A stretch of DNA of 64,000 nucleotides, taken from contig NZ_WPZO01000001.1 of the NCBI RefSeq assembly GCF_013031355.1, forward strand, positions 124,001 through 188,000, given 5' to 3'. The notes beneath the pieces are model-generated. The model made no database searches. It saw only the letters and a program-made list of their open reading frames with translations, and had not been told where the DNA came from. This document shows positions 1-9,723 of this stretch, piece by piece (within the stretch, counting starts at the first letter, position 1; each line of letters opens with the position of its first letter). The translations under genes and the position numbers were made by a program. This DNA is from Ruegeria arenilitoris (GTDB taxonomy: Bacteria > Pseudomonadota > Alphaproteobacteria > Rhodobacterales > Rhodobacteraceae).

Positions 1-207
1 TTCCACGGGTTGGGCTGCCCGATCCTGCTGGGGGTGTCGCGCAAAGGGCTGATCGGGCAGATCGGCCAGGAACCGCGCAAGGACGCCCGCGCACCGGGAT
101 CAATTGCGGTTGCGCTGGCCGGATTGTCTCAGGGTGTGCAGATCCTGCGCGTTCATGACGTGCCCGAGACCGCTCAGGCCTTGCGTCTGTGGGCTGCCGT
201 CCGGTAA
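1..207 (+). CDS. folP: Dihydropteroate synthase, C-terminal part (cut by window edge)
   Basis: The reading frame is open from base 1 and ends at a stop at 205-207, so only the last 68 residues are seen. They carry GVSRKG, the SRK loop that binds the pterin diphosphate/sulfonamide phosphate site in dihydropteroate synthases, and a final RVHDV, which matches the family's last conserved strand. The enzyme joins hydroxymethyl-dihydropterin diphosphate to p-aminobenzoate in folate synthesis. glmM follows 34 bases later on the same strand, a very common bacterial order (folP-glmM), which supports the call. The true start lies outside the window. Confidence 0.93.
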   Translation, partial: FHGLGCPILLGVSRKGLIGQIGQEPRKDARAPGSIAVALAGLSQGVQILRVHDVPETAQALRLWAAVR

Positions 208-241
208 TCCGGTCGCAGACAAGAAATTACGGAGTGACACG

Positions 242-1585
242 ATGCGCAAGCTGTTCGGAACCGACGGGGTGCGGGGCACCGCAAATACCCATCCGATAAC
301 GGCCGAGATGGCCCTGCGCATCGGGGCCGCTGTTGGGCGATATTTCCGGAAAGATCACTCTGAAGCGCACCGGGTGGTGATCGGGAAGGACACGCGCCTG
401 TCCGGGTATATGCTGGAAAACGCGCTGACCGCCGGGCTGACCTCAACCGGTATGAACGTATTGCTGCTAGGCCCGGTGCCGACGCCCGCGGTGGGGCTGA
501 TGACCCGGTCGATGCGCGCGGATCTGGGTGTGATGATCTCGGCCAGTCACAATCCGGCTGAAGACAACGGCATCAAGTTTTTCGGCCCTGACGGGTACAA
601 GCTGTCCGATCAGGCCGAGCTTGAGATCGAACGTCTGATCGAAGAGGGGGTTAACCCTGCGCAAGCGCAAAATATCGGCCGCGCGCGCCGGGTGGATGAT
701 GCGCGGTTCCGGTATGGCGAGAGGGTGAAATCCTCGCTGTCCCGCGACCTGCGTCTGGATGGGCTGAAGGTTGTGGTCGATTGCGCCAACGGCGCCGCGC
801 ACCGCACCGCGCCCGAAGTTCTGTGGGAGCTTGGTGCCGACGTGATCTCGGTGGGCGTTGCTCCCAATGGTAAGAATATCAACCTGAATTGTGGTTCAAC
901 CAAGCCTCAGTTGGCGGCCGAGACGGTTGTGGCCCATGGCGCGGATGTGGGGATTTGTCTAGACGGTGATGCCGATCGTGTCGTTATGGTCGACGAGCAC
1001 GGTCAGGTGGCCGATGGCGACCAGCTTATGGCGCTGCTGGCGACCAGTTGGGCTCAGGCAGAACGCCTAAAGGGCGGCGCGCTGGTTGCAACGGTGATGT
1101 CCAACCTCGGGCTGGAACGGCACCTCGCCGCGCAGGGGCTGCGGTTGGAGCGGACCGCAGTTGGCGACCGCTATGTCGTTGAACGGATGCGCGAAGGCGG
1201 GTTCAATCTGGGCGGAGAACAGTCGGGCCATATTGTCATGAGCGATTACGCCACCACAGGCGACGGCCTGATGGCCGGTCTGCATTTCCTGTCCGAGATG
1301 GTGCATTCGGGCCGCAAGGCCTCTGAGTTGTCGGTGCAGTTCGAAACCGTTCCGCAACTCCTGAAGAACGTGCGGTATCAGGATGGGCAGACGCCGCTAG
1401 AGGCCAGCAGCGTCAAAGCCGCCATCGCCGATGCCGAGGCACGCCTGAACGGGCAGGGGCGTCTGCTGATCCGCAAATCGGGCACCGAACCTCTGATCCG
1501 CGTGATGGCGGAATGCGAGGATGACGCTCTGCTCTCGCAAGTTGTCGATGGTATCGTGGCCGAGGTTGAGGCGGTCGCGGGTTAA
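242..1585 (+). CDS. glmM: Phosphoglucosamine mutase
   Basis: A 447-residue protein that interconverts glucosamine-6-phosphate and glucosamine-1-phosphate for UDP-GlcNAc, hence peptidoglycan and LPS. It begins [10 protein letters not shown], the family's N-terminal signature. The phosphoserine loop ISASHNP places the catalytic serine at residue 102, and the metal-binding DGDADR loop follows in the middle third. The C-terminal [12 protein letters not shown] is the phosphate-binding loop of domain 4. A GGAG ribosome site at 231-234 lies 7 bases before the ATG. An in-frame start further upstream (base 104) would run inside folP and lacks family similarity. It is co-transcribed with folP. Its stop overlaps the stop of the convergent transporter by three bases. 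Confidence 0.97.
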   Translation: MRKLFGTDGVRGTANTHPITAEMALRIGAAVGRYFRKDHSEAHRVVIGKDTRLSGYMLENALTAGLTSTGMNVLLLGPVPTPAVGLMTRSMRADLGVMISASHNPAEDNGIKFFGPDGYKLSDQAELEIERLIEEGVNPAQAQNIGRARRVDDARFRYGERVKSSLSRDLRLDGLKVVVDCANGAAHRTAPEVLWELGADVISVGVAPNGKNINLNCGSTKPQLAAETVVAHGADVGICLDGDADRVVMVDEHGQVADGDQLMALLATSWAQAERLKGGALVATVMSNLGLERHLAAQGLRLERTAVGDRYVVERMREGGFNLGGEQSGHIVMSDYATTGDGLMAGLHFLSEMVHSGRKASELSVQFETVPQLLKNVRYQDGQTPLEASSVKAAIADAEARLNGQGRLLIRKSGTEPLIRVMAECEDDALLSQVVDGIVAEVEAVAG

Positions 1586-2484
1586 CGCCCGATCAGCATC
1601 TTGCGCAGGCTGAACCACTGGCTGATCGCCAGCCCGGTCAGAATCATGATCAGCGCGATGTAGAATCGCAAGGGCAGCGCCTCGGACAGAATCCAGGCGC
1701 CAAAGATCATTGACCAGATCGGCACCTGATAATTGACTAGTGTCAGGAAAACGGACCCGGCGCTGCGAATGATCGAAACGCGCAGCAAGGTCGCAAAGGC
1801 GGTGGGCAAAAGGCCCAGAGCGATGATCGCCAGACCGGGGCGTGTACCCTCCCAACGGGGGAGTCCTTCGGTCAACAGCATGATCGGCAGCAAAAGCGCC
1901 GCGCCAACGACCAGCGACAAGGCGGCCAAAGCGACCGGATCAATCGGCGGACAGCGCCGGGTAAAGATCGACGCGCAGGAATAGCAAAAGGCCGCTCCGA
2001 CACAGGCCAGTTGCGCCACAGGTTCTGCCCCTTGTCCGATCTGTGCCAACCCCGGGCCAATCAACACCAATGCACCGCAAAACCCCAAAGTGACTCCAAG
2101 GAGTCTGCGCAGATTCATCGGCTCATCAGAAAAGAAATGCGCCAGTGGCAGCACCATCAACGGAATCGCCGCCATCGACAGACCTGCAAAGGCCGAGGCC
2201 ACATATTGCTGCCCCCAGCTGAGCAACAGGAACGGTAGCGCAGTCGACAGTAGGCCAATGATGGCGATGTAGCCCCATAGTTTCGGATTGCCCGACGGCA
2301 GCTTACGCCCGGTCAGTGCCATCATCCCCAGCAAGGTCAACGCCCCCAAGGTGGTGCGAGCGGTGGCAACGGTAACCGGCCCGTATCCCTCCAGCGCCAT
2401 TGCGACGACCATGAACGTCCCGCCCCAGATAAGGCCCAGAGTGATAACGCCGCTCCAATCGCGGGATGTGGGTTGGTCAATCAT
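1582..2484 (-). CDS. DMT-superfamily (EamA) transporter
   Basis: A 300-residue inner-membrane protein with about ten hydrophobic helices in two EamA halves. It opens with a [11 protein letters not shown] helix typical of drug/metabolite exporters. The ATG at 2482-2484 ([10 protein letters not shown]) was chosen because the upstream extension to 2547 overlaps the ilvC terminator and is not hydrophobic. The substrate cannot be read from sequence. EamA proteins export amino acids or other metabolites, and the position downstream of ilvC is suggestive of branched-chain amino acids but no more than that. The gene is convergent with glmM, overlapping it by four bases including both stop codons. Confidence 0.85.
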   Translation of the reverse strand: MIDQPTSRDWSGVITLGLIWGGTFMVVAMALEGYGPVTVATARTTLGALTLLGMMALTGRKLPSGNPKLWGYIAIIGLLSTALPFLLLSWGQQYVASAFAGLSMAAIPLMVLPLAHFFSDEPMNLRRLLGVTLGFCGALVLIGPGLAQIGQGAEPVAQLACVGAAFCYSCASIFTRRCPPIDPVALAALSLVVGAALLLPIMLLTEGLPRWEGTRPGLAIIALGLLPTAFATLLRVSIIRSAGSVFLTLVNYQVPIWSMIFGAWILSEALPLRFYIALIMILTGLAISQWFSLRKMLIGR

Positions 2485-2515
2485 GGTGCGCCTTGGATTA
2501 ACGGGCTGTTGAGAC

Positions 2516-2541
2516 AAAAAAGGGCGGCCGATTGGCCGCCC
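2516..2541 (-). terminator. Rho-independent terminator of ilvC
   Basis: Read on the minus strand, a perfect 8-bp GGGCGGCC/GGCCGCCC stem with a 4-base loop is followed by a run of six T. It starts just past the ilvC stop at 2563, so it should end ilvC transcription ahead of the transporter gene. Confidence 0.85.
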
Positions 2542-2562
2542 CTTCATAAAGAACCGTCAGGA

Positions 2563-3716
<1,154 letters not shown>

Positions 3717-4172
3717 ATGCTTGATGACATGGATCGGCGCATTCTGCGCCACCTACAGGCCGAACCGACCCTTTCTATGGCCGAGCTGGCCGAGCGGTGT
3801 GGCATCAGCCAAGGCGTGTGTTGGCGCCGGGTCGAGAAGATGCAGGCGTCAGGAGTCATTCAGGGTCAAGAAGCGGTCATAGACTGGGCGGCGCTGGGAT
3901 ATGCTGTTGAGGTTTCGCTGCGCGTGACGCTGGACAAAACCCAGCCCCGCGCCTTTGATGAGTTCACGGCCGCCGCGCGCGAAGTCTCCGAAGTGATCGA
4001 GATTCAAACCTTTCTGGGGCGGGTGGATGTGCGTTTGTCGGTGCTGGCGCGCGACATGTCTCACTATCAGCAAATCTACCGTGACCGCATTCTGACCCTG
4101 CCGCATATCGCCGATATCGAGGCATTGATGCATATAGCACGTCTGAAACGGAATGAGGTCCTGCCGGTATGA
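3717..4172 (+). CDS. Lrp/AsnC-family regulator (first of tandem pair)
   Basis: A 151-residue regulator. Residues 1-60 form a winged helix-turn-helix (LDDMDRRILRHLQ, then AELAERCGISQGVCWRRVEKM). The rest is the RAM effector-binding domain, with a conserved VIEIQTFLGRVDVRLSVLARD segment in place of the usual G-DYL-V motif. It sits divergently next to ilvC and its stop overlaps the ATG of a second Lrp/AsnC gene (ATGA at 4169-4172), so the two are translationally coupled. It probably senses an amino acid and controls ilvC and/or itself. The ligand is unknown. Confidence 0.88.
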   Translation: MLDDMDRRILRHLQAEPTLSMAELAERCGISQGVCWRRVEKMQASGVIQGQEAVIDWAALGYAVEVSLRVTLDKTQPRAFDEFTAAAREVSEVIEIQTFLGRVDVRLSVLARDMSHYQQIYRDRILTLPHIADIEALMHIARLKRNEVLPV

Positions 4173-4627
4173 TTGAGTTGGATGAAACTGATCGCCAAAT
4201 CCTGCGTGCGCTGGTGCAGGATGCGACTCAAAGCGCTGTAGCTTTGGGGCGTAAGCTGGGATTGTCCCAGCCTGCGACTTGGCGTCGTATCAGGCGGCTG
4301 GAAACGGCAGGGGTCATCCGGGGCCGTCGTCTGCGTCTGAATGCCGAGGCGTTGGGGTTCGGCGTGACTGTCTTTCTGGGCGTCAAGCTGGCCCGCAAGG
4401 GGCAGGTCAGCCTGGAAGATTTCGAACGCGCCGTCAGTGCCATTCCCGAGGTTCAGACGGTCGAGCACGTCCTGGGCCTGTACGACTACCGCCTGCGGGT
4501 TGTCGCCCGCGATCTGTCCGACTTTGAGCGGGTTCTGCGGCGGCGGATCATGACCTTACCCGGCGCCGGGGACGTCGAAGCCAACGTCCTGCTCAGCGAA
4601 GAGCGGTTACCCGGTCCGATCGGATAA
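4169..4627 (+). CDS. Lrp/AsnC-family regulator (second of tandem pair)
   Basis: A 152-residue paralogue of the gene just upstream, overlapping it by four bases. It shows the DETDRQILRALVQ helix, the HTH LGLSQPATWRRIRRLETAGVI and a RAM domain with GLYDYRLRVVARD, closer to the canonical ligand-pocket motif than in its neighbour. Co-translated Lrp pairs can form hetero-oligomers. Whether these do is inference. No terminator hairpin is obvious before the convergent GntR gene, which begins seven bases beyond the stop. Confidence 0.88.
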   Translation: MIELDETDRQILRALVQDATQSAVALGRKLGLSQPATWRRIRRLETAGVIRGRRLRLNAEALGFGVTVFLGVKLARKGQVSLEDFERAVSAIPEVQTVEHVLGLYDYRLRVVARDLSDFERVLRRRIMTLPGAGDVEANVLLSEERLPGPIG

Positions 4628-4633
4628 CAGGGA

Positions 4634-5335
4634 TCAGTAGCTGGTGCGGATGCAATACCCGGGATGGTGGGTCATGCGCGCGAATGTCATCGGTTCACCA
4701 TCTTTCCAGGTCGTGCGCTCAAGCTGAATCATCGAGGTGCCTGCAGTCGTGCCCATGAATTCGGCCAGGCGCCCGTCGGCAGAAATCGCGCAAAAGGCAA
4801 TTTCTGCCTCTGTGAAGGGGGCGACATTCAGAAGCCATTCATGTGGACCCTGCGCCTTGAGGTCGGCATGCTCCACTTCGGGTACGGTGTCGATGTTGAT
4901 CCAGCGTTCTTCCAATTGGAAGGGACGGTTGTCGGCGTAATGCATACAGATCACATGTAGAACACGCGCGTCCGGTGAAACGCTGAGTTGCGACGCCAGC
5001 CATCCGGGGCTGGAAACGACGTTCCGTTCGACCAACGCGTAGCGATAGGTAGAATTCTGGTTTTCAACGGTCTGGCGCGCCACCGAAAGTTCCAGTTTCG
5101 CGTGTTTGCTGGGTTCTTTCTTAACCCGCGTTCCGCTTTTGCGCTTACGCTCCACGAACCCCTGATCGGCAAGTTCACGCAGGGCGCGGTTTACGGTCGC
5201 ACGCGCGCAATTGAATTCTTCGGCAAGCTGCGTTTCCGTTGGCAGCAATGATCCCTGAGGCCAGATTCGGCTTTCAATACGGCGTTTAACTTCGTCCCGT
5301 ACAACTTGAAAACTGATCCGCTTTTGAGCAGTCAC
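4634..5335 (-). CDS. GntR-family regulator, HutC/UTRA type
   Basis: A 233-residue regulator. The N-terminal winged HTH (LPTETQLAEEFNCARATVNRALRELADQGFVER in pieces) is followed by a UTRA ligand domain whose end PGYCIRTSY is typical of HutC-like members. I chose the GTG at 5333-5335 because GAAGAAAGG lies about 11 bases upstream, while an in-frame TTG nine bases earlier sits almost on that ribosome site. It is divergent from a class V aminotransferase, so it most likely represses that gene and responds to its substrate. The ligand is not identifiable from sequence. Confidence 0.85.
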   Translation of the reverse strand: MTAQKRISFQVVRDEVKRRIESRIWPQGSLLPTETQLAEEFNCARATVNRALRELADQGFVERKRKSGTRVKKEPSKHAKLELSVARQTVENQNSTYRYALVERNVVSSPGWLASQLSVSPDARVLHVICMHYADNRPFQLEERWINIDTVPEVEHADLKAQGPHEWLLNVAPFTEAEIAFCAISADGRLAEFMGTTAGTSMIQLERTTWKDGEPMTFARMTHHPGYCIRTSY

Positions 5336-5568
5336 GAGAAGCAAAACCTTTCTTCTACAAAGTGTATGTATCTGTTCAGAAACACCTCTGGGTGTAAAGG
5401 GGTGGTGACACTATTTGGCGTCACTTAGGGGGCTATATCGTGCAGTTTTGGACGCGATTTTCACGGGGAAATAAAGTTCCGTTGCGTCAATTGTCGGCGC
5501 AAGAAAACTGCTTTACCAATCTCGGCAGAAGACTCACGTTGCCCGAGTACTGTTTGAAAGGACAAATC
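5336..5568. promoter_or_regulatory. Divergent GntR / aminotransferase control region
   Basis: A 233-base gap between divergent genes. It contains the perfect dyad ACACC-TCTG-GGTGT at 5382-5395 and a GTGAC/GTCAC pair at 5404-5408 and 5420-5424. There is also a GTGTATGTAT stretch at 5362-5371 resembling half of HutC-type TGTATGTACA operators. Any of these could bind the GntR/UTRA protein encoded to the left. A frame open from 5440 into the aminotransferase has no family similarity and is not translated in my view. Confidence 0.4.
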
Positions 5569-6696
5569 ATGCCGGCGCTTTTGGATAGCATTGACCCCAA
5601 TGGGCTCGAGGAATTCTCGGTTGTTTTTACCGACCGATCCTTGAACCACATGTCAGCCCGGTTTCAGACCGTCATGCGCGACATCTCGACGATGTTGAAA
5701 GATGTCTATAACGCGGAAGGCGTTGCCGTAATTCCGGGCGGCGGAACCTATGGGATGGAGGCCGTGGCCCGACAGTTCGCACGCAATGCCAACGTTCTGG
5801 TGGTGCGTAACGGATGGTTCTCGTACCGTTGGAGCCAGATCATCGAGTCCGCAGATTTGACGGCGTCGGCAACGGTGCTCAAGGCGCGGCAAACTGGCAA
5901 TTCCAGCCCATCCCCTTTTGCGCCGGCGCCGATCGAAGAGGTTGTATCAACTATTCGTGAAAAGCGCCCGGATGTGGTGTTTGCGCCGCATGTCGAAACC
6001 TCGGCGGGCTTGATTCTGCCGGATGACTACGTGACGGCCATGGCTGCCGCCGCGCATGAGGTTGGCGCGTTGATGGTGCTGGATTGCATCGCCTCGGGCT
6101 GTGCCTGGGTCGACATGAAGGCAACGGGCGTGGACGTCCTGATTTCGGCCCCGCAGAAAGGGTGGAGCGCATCGCCTTGCGCCGGTCTGGTCATGCTGTC
6201 CGAACGGGCCGAGGCGCGGTTGGAGGAGACCACGTCCGACAGTTTTGCCGTGGACCTGAAGAAATGGCGTCAGATCATGCAGGCCTATGAGAATGGTGGA
6301 CATGCCTATCACGCCACCATGCCGACCGACGCGCTGCAGGCGTTCCGGGACACGATGGTCGAGACCCGCGACTATGGTTTTGAAAAGCTGCGTGAGGCGC
6401 AATGGGCCTTGGGTAACGGTGTGCGGGCGATGCTGAAGGATAAGGGCATCATTTCTGTGGCCGCCGATGGGTTTGGTGCGCCGGGGGTTGTGGTCAGCTA
6501 CACTTCGGACCCTGAGATTCAGAACGGTAAGAAATTCGCCGTGCTGGGGATGCAGATCGCCGCTGGTGTCCCACTGCAATGTGATGAGCCCGAAAGCTTC
6601 AGCACCTTCCGTCTGGGCCTGTTCGGGCTGGACAAGCTGTACGATGTAGATGGCACAATCGCGCGGCTCAAGCGCGTGCTGGAACAGGTATTGTGA
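5569..6696 (+). CDS. Class V PLP-dependent aminotransferase
   Basis: A 375-residue fold-type I aminotransferase of the alanine-glyoxylate / serine-pyruvate group. The lysine in SAPQKGW (Lys197) should form the Schiff base with PLP, Asp172 in VLDCIAS should contact the pyridine nitrogen, and the glycine-rich PGGGTYGMEAV near residue 57 holds the phosphate. The ATG at 5569 follows GAAAGGA by six bases. The substrate pair is unclear: alanine-glyoxylate, serine-glyoxylate and aminoethylphosphonate-type enzymes share these motifs. It stands alone as a transcription unit divergent from a GntR/UTRA gene, suggesting substrate-induced catabolic use. Confidence 0.82.
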   Translation: MPALLDSIDPNGLEEFSVVFTDRSLNHMSARFQTVMRDISTMLKDVYNAEGVAVIPGGGTYGMEAVARQFARNANVLVVRNGWFSYRWSQIIESADLTASATVLKARQTGNSSPSPFAPAPIEEVVSTIREKRPDVVFAPHVETSAGLILPDDYVTAMAAAAHEVGALMVLDCIASGCAWVDMKATGVDVLISAPQKGWSASPCAGLVMLSERAEARLEETTSDSFAVDLKKWRQIMQAYENGGHAYHATMPTDALQAFRDTMVETRDYGFEKLREAQWALGNGVRAMLKDKGIISVAADGFGAPGVVVSYTSDPEIQNGKKFAVLGMQIAAGVPLQCDEPESFSTFRLGLFGLDKLYDVDGTIARLKRVLEQVL

Positions 6697-6718
6697 TCGT
6701 CTGAGTGATCTGGGGGCC

Positions 6719-7915
6719 TTAGCGCACGCCGAGGCCCATCTGCATCAAGGTCTTGCGCACGGGCGGCAGGGAGTAGAGCGCGTTCAGCCCCATCGCCCGC
6801 GCATCGCGCAGCGGCCGTGCCTCGATCATCGAGGCGCGGTTCAGCAAGTCGATACCTTTAACCCGCATTTCGATCTCGGTGTGACGGGCCTTGTGATAGG
6901 CGTCCAGCATCTGCGCATCACCCAGACCTTCGGGGCGGGCTTGCGCCAAGTCCAGCAGGCTGCGCAAATCACCCAGCGACATGTTCAGCCCTTGCGCGCC
7001 GATCGGGGGCACCACGTGGGCGGCCTCGGCCATCAGGGCGATGCGTTCACCCGATAGCCGTTCTGCTGATTGACTGATGATCGGCCAGATGGTCCGGCGC
7101 GACGCCAGTTTCAGCGGCCCGAACAGCCCGCAGGAACGCTCGGTCATCAGTGCCTCGAACGTCTCGGGCTCAGTGTTCAGCAACTCGACCGCACGAGGGC
7201 CCCGTTCCATCCAGACAATCGCGGAAGAGGGCTGACCCTGCCAATCGGGCAGGGGGACCAGAGTGAACGGCCCGCCCGAGCGGTGAATCTCGGTCGAGAC
7301 ATTGTCATGAGGGATCGGATGGGTAACGGCGAAGGCCAACGCCTTTTGACCATACCGCGTGGTGTGCACGTTGATCCCCGCGGCCTCGCGCATCGGGGAA
7401 TTCCGTCCATCCGCAGCGACCACCAGTTTGCAGCGAATGCGGCTGCCGTCGCTCAGGCCAACACGTGCCTCAGCAGTTCGGGTGAACAGGCTGACGGTGC
7501 CGGTACCGGGGCGAAAATCGACATTGGGCAACTCGGCCAGACGGGCCACCATCTCGCGCCGCAAAAGCCAGTTTGGCAGGTTCCAGCCAAACGGCTGGTC
7601 CGAGATATCGGCGGCGTTGAAATCGCGCACCACGCGGGGTTCTGGGACGTCTCCGCCCGCGTCGACGATGCGCATGATCTGCAGGGGGGCGGCGTGTTCA
7701 TCCAGCCGTTGCCACAGCCCGCATTGTTCCAAAAGCCCATGCGCCGGTTGCAGAAACGCCGTGGTCCGCAGGTCGGACCCGTCCACGTCACGCTCGGTGA
7801 TGGGCGAGGTGGGGTCGACGCAGACAACGTCGAACCCGGCAGTTCCAAAAGCCGCCGCAGCGGTCAGTCCGGCGATTCCACCGCCGGAAATCAGGATGTC
7901 ACAGCTATCAGTCAT
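6719..7915 (-). CDS. UbiH/UbiF-family FAD-dependent monooxygenase
   Basis: A 398-residue flavoprotein hydroxylase of the ubiquinone-biosynthesis family. The N-terminal ADP-binding loop is GGGIAGLTAAAAFG, the DG motif is AADGRNSPMR, and the second FAD motif reads MAEAAHVVPPIGAQGLNMSLGD. In the last, the usual Asp of GDAAH is Glu. The start at 7913-7915 (MTDSCDIL) fits the family; an extension to 7978 adds only unlike residues. It probably hydroxylates the quinone ring, but which carbon cannot be told. A small membrane protein gene lies 76 bases upstream on the same strand. Confidence 0.87.
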   Translation of the reverse strand: MTDSCDILISGGGIAGLTAAAAFGTAGFDVVCVDPTSPITERDVDGSDLRTTAFLQPAHGLLEQCGLWQRLDEHAAPLQIMRIVDAGGDVPEPRVVRDFNAADISDQPFGWNLPNWLLRREMVARLAELPNVDFRPGTGTVSLFTRTAEARVGLSDGSRIRCKLVVAADGRNSPMREAAGINVHTTRYGQKALAFAVTHPIPHDNVSTEIHRSGGPFTLVPLPDWQGQPSSAIVWMERGPRAVELLNTEPETFEALMTERSCGLFGPLKLASRRTIWPIISQSAERLSGERIALMAEAAHVVPPIGAQGLNMSLGDLRSLLDLAQARPEGLGDAQMLDAYHKARHTEIEMRVKGIDLLNRASMIEARPLRDARAMGLNALYSLPPVRKTLMQMGLGVR

Positions 7916-7991
7916 GGCCTTGGTCTCCGAGTCTTGGGCGGAAACTAGTTCGGTTCCATGGTGGGTGCCAAGTGACATCCTGTCCCGTTTG

Positions 7992-8240
7992 TCAGCCGCG
8001 CGAAATCAGGATGAGGATGATGAACATCATCGGCACCATCATGACGGCCGGGATATATAGCCCCGGTAGGCCAAACAGCAGGGCTGAGCATCCCCACATG
8101 CTGACGATCGCGGCAGCCATGTAGTACCAGTCTTCGGCCTCACCATTGGCGGCATCTTTTGCCAGCCAGCCGAAAACGGGAATTGCAAACAACAGGCGCT
8201 GCCAAATGGGCAGGCGCCGAGGCATCTCGATCGCGCTCAT
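7992..8240 (-). CDS. Small two-helix membrane protein, unknown function
   Basis: An 82-residue protein with a short polar N-terminus, one hydrophobic stretch around residues 40-58 and a second at 60-80 ending LILISRG. No catalytic motif is visible. It precedes the UbiH-like gene on the same strand, so the pair may be co-transcribed and the protein may serve the membrane-bound quinone pathway; that is inference from position. The ATG at 8238-8240 has AGATTCCC-type sequence upstream but a usable GGAG on the coding strand (CTGGAGATTCCC). Confidence 0.7.
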   Translation of the reverse strand: MSAIEMPRRLPIWQRLLFAIPVFGWLAKDAANGEAEDWYYMAAAIVSMWGCSALLFGLPGLYIPAVMMVPMMFIILILISRG

Positions 8241-8327
8241 GGGAATCTCCAGTTCTGTTCGTCGCTGAGGCGCATATAGGGGCGATGCTGCACCCGCAAA
8301 ATGTGCAGATCGTCGCAGTGTGACAGC

Positions 8328-8972
8328 CTATCGCAGACGGGCCAAAAACGCGGTCAGATCGTCGGTATGATGGTGGATATGGTCAGCCTCGTGCGGCTCG
8401 GGTGCGACGTGAACCGTGCGCATTCCCATCGCGTGCGGAGCGGCCAGATTGCGCGGATCATCCTCGAACATCGCGGCCTTGGCCGCGTCGATTCCATCCT
8501 GAGCAAAGATGGCTTCGAACGCGGCTTTTTCGGGCTTTGGTCGATAGCCCGCATGTTCCACCCCATAGATCGCATCGAACAGACCGCCAAGGCCGCGCGC
8601 ATCCAGAACACGTTCGGCATAGGGGGCGCTGCCATTGGTATAGACGATGCGACGCCCGGGCAGGGACCGGATGTGATCTGCCAGTTCTACGTCGGGGTCC
8701 ATGTGGCTCATGTCCACTTGATGAACCGCATGCAGATAGGGGTCTGGATCCAGATCATGCTCGGCCATCAACCCGGCCAGCGTGGTGCCGTATTGCCGCC
8801 AATAGTGCGAGCGCAGCCGGTCCGCCTCGGCGCGGTCCACGCCGATGGCTTGCACCACGTAATCCGTCATCAGCACCTCGATCTGATCGAACAGGCGCAT
8901 ATGTGGCGGATAGAGCGTGTTGTCGAGGTCGAACACCCATTGGGTGACGTGAGAAAAGGCAGGTTTGACCAT
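8328..8972 (-). CDS. HAD-superfamily pyrimidine 5'-nucleotidase-like hydrolase
   Basis: A 214-residue HAD phosphatase. Motif I is FDLDNTLYP near residues 14-22, with both aspartates. Motif II is VYTNGS, the motif III lysine sits in YRPKPEKAAF, and motif IV is FEDDPRNL. The NTLYP form and the length match the SSM1/PynA group of pyrimidine 5'-nucleotidases. It would remove phosphate from a small phosphometabolite, perhaps UMP/CMP. It is a single gene between the small membrane protein and a divergent GntR gene, and no partner is evident. Confidence 0.85.
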   Translation of the reverse strand: MVKPAFSHVTQWVFDLDNTLYPPHMRLFDQIEVLMTDYVVQAIGVDRAEADRLRSHYWRQYGTTLAGLMAEHDLDPDPYLHAVHQVDMSHMDPDVELADHIRSLPGRRIVYTNGSAPYAERVLDARGLGGLFDAIYGVEHAGYRPKPEKAAFEAIFAQDGIDAAKAAMFEDDPRNLAAPHAMGMRTVHVAPEPHEADHIHHHTDDLTAFLARLR

Positions 8973-9072
8973 GGGTTTGGTTTAGGACGCGTGGCATCGG
9001 TTTTCAATGCTACTCTTGATCCGGGGGGCAAGTGACGGATAGACATGTTCGAACGAGGAGACAAACCACCCA

Positions 9073-9720
9073 ATGCCCCCATCCAAACAGTCCAACACAG
9101 ACGCCTATAGCCTAATTCTCGAAGCGATTGACGTCGGCGTTTATAAGCCCGGCGACCGACTGGTCGAAAGCGAGCTGGCCGAGCGGTTCGGGGTGTCACG
9201 CACGCCGATCCGTGAGGCTTTGCAGCGGCTCGAGACACAATCCCTGCTGGAACGCGACGGTCGGTCGTTGATTGTCGCCTCGCTGGATCACAACCAGATG
9301 GCTGAGCTGTATATGGTTCGGCGCGAACTGGAGGGGCTGGCCGCGAAGCTGGCCGCCAAGCACGCCACCGAAGAAGAGATCAAGGTATTGCAGGAAATGG
9401 TCGCCTCTGATGACGCATTGGTCGATGACCCGGCGGCCTTGTCACGGGCGAACCGTAGGTTTCACGAACAAATTCATCTGGCCTCCCATAACCGCTATCT
9501 GGTGCAGCAGCTGGACCTCGTGCATCGCACCATGGCTCTGATGGCCACGACGTCCTTGGCCGCGCAGGGCCGGGGTGAGATCGCGCAGAGCGAACACAAG
9601 GGGATTGTCGAGGCAATCGCAGCCCGCGACGAAGAGGCAGCAGGGCGTGCTCTCAAGGATCATATCTCGGTCGCTTTCATGACTCGTTTGAAACAGGATG
9701 CCATCCGGCGCGAGAGCTGA
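9073..9720 (+). CDS. GntR-family regulator, FCD type
   Basis: A 215-residue regulator with an N-terminal winged HTH (GDRLVESELAERFGVSRTP, then IREALQRLE) and a C-terminal all-helical FCD domain. The FCD metal-ligand pattern is suggested by NRRFHEQIHLASHN and a later SEHKGIVEAI. FCD proteins usually bind carboxylates. It is preceded by GAGGAGA a few bases before the ATG. It is divergent from the HAD phosphatase and convergent with a glycosyltransferase gene four bases past its stop, so its target is not obvious from context. Confidence 0.87.
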   Translation: MPPSKQSNTDAYSLILEAIDVGVYKPGDRLVESELAERFGVSRTPIREALQRLETQSLLERDGRSLIVASLDHNQMAELYMVRRELEGLAAKLAAKHATEEEIKVLQEMVASDDALVDDPAALSRANRRFHEQIHLASHNRYLVQQLDLVHRTMALMATTSLAAQGRGEIAQSEHKGIVEAIAARDEEAAGRALKDHISVAFMTRLKQDAIRRES

Positions 9721-9723
9721 CGG

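Noticed and set aside
1397..1855. Minus-strand frame overlapping the ends of glmM and the transporter
   Set aside because: It has no ribosome site or known motif and lies over two well-supported genes.
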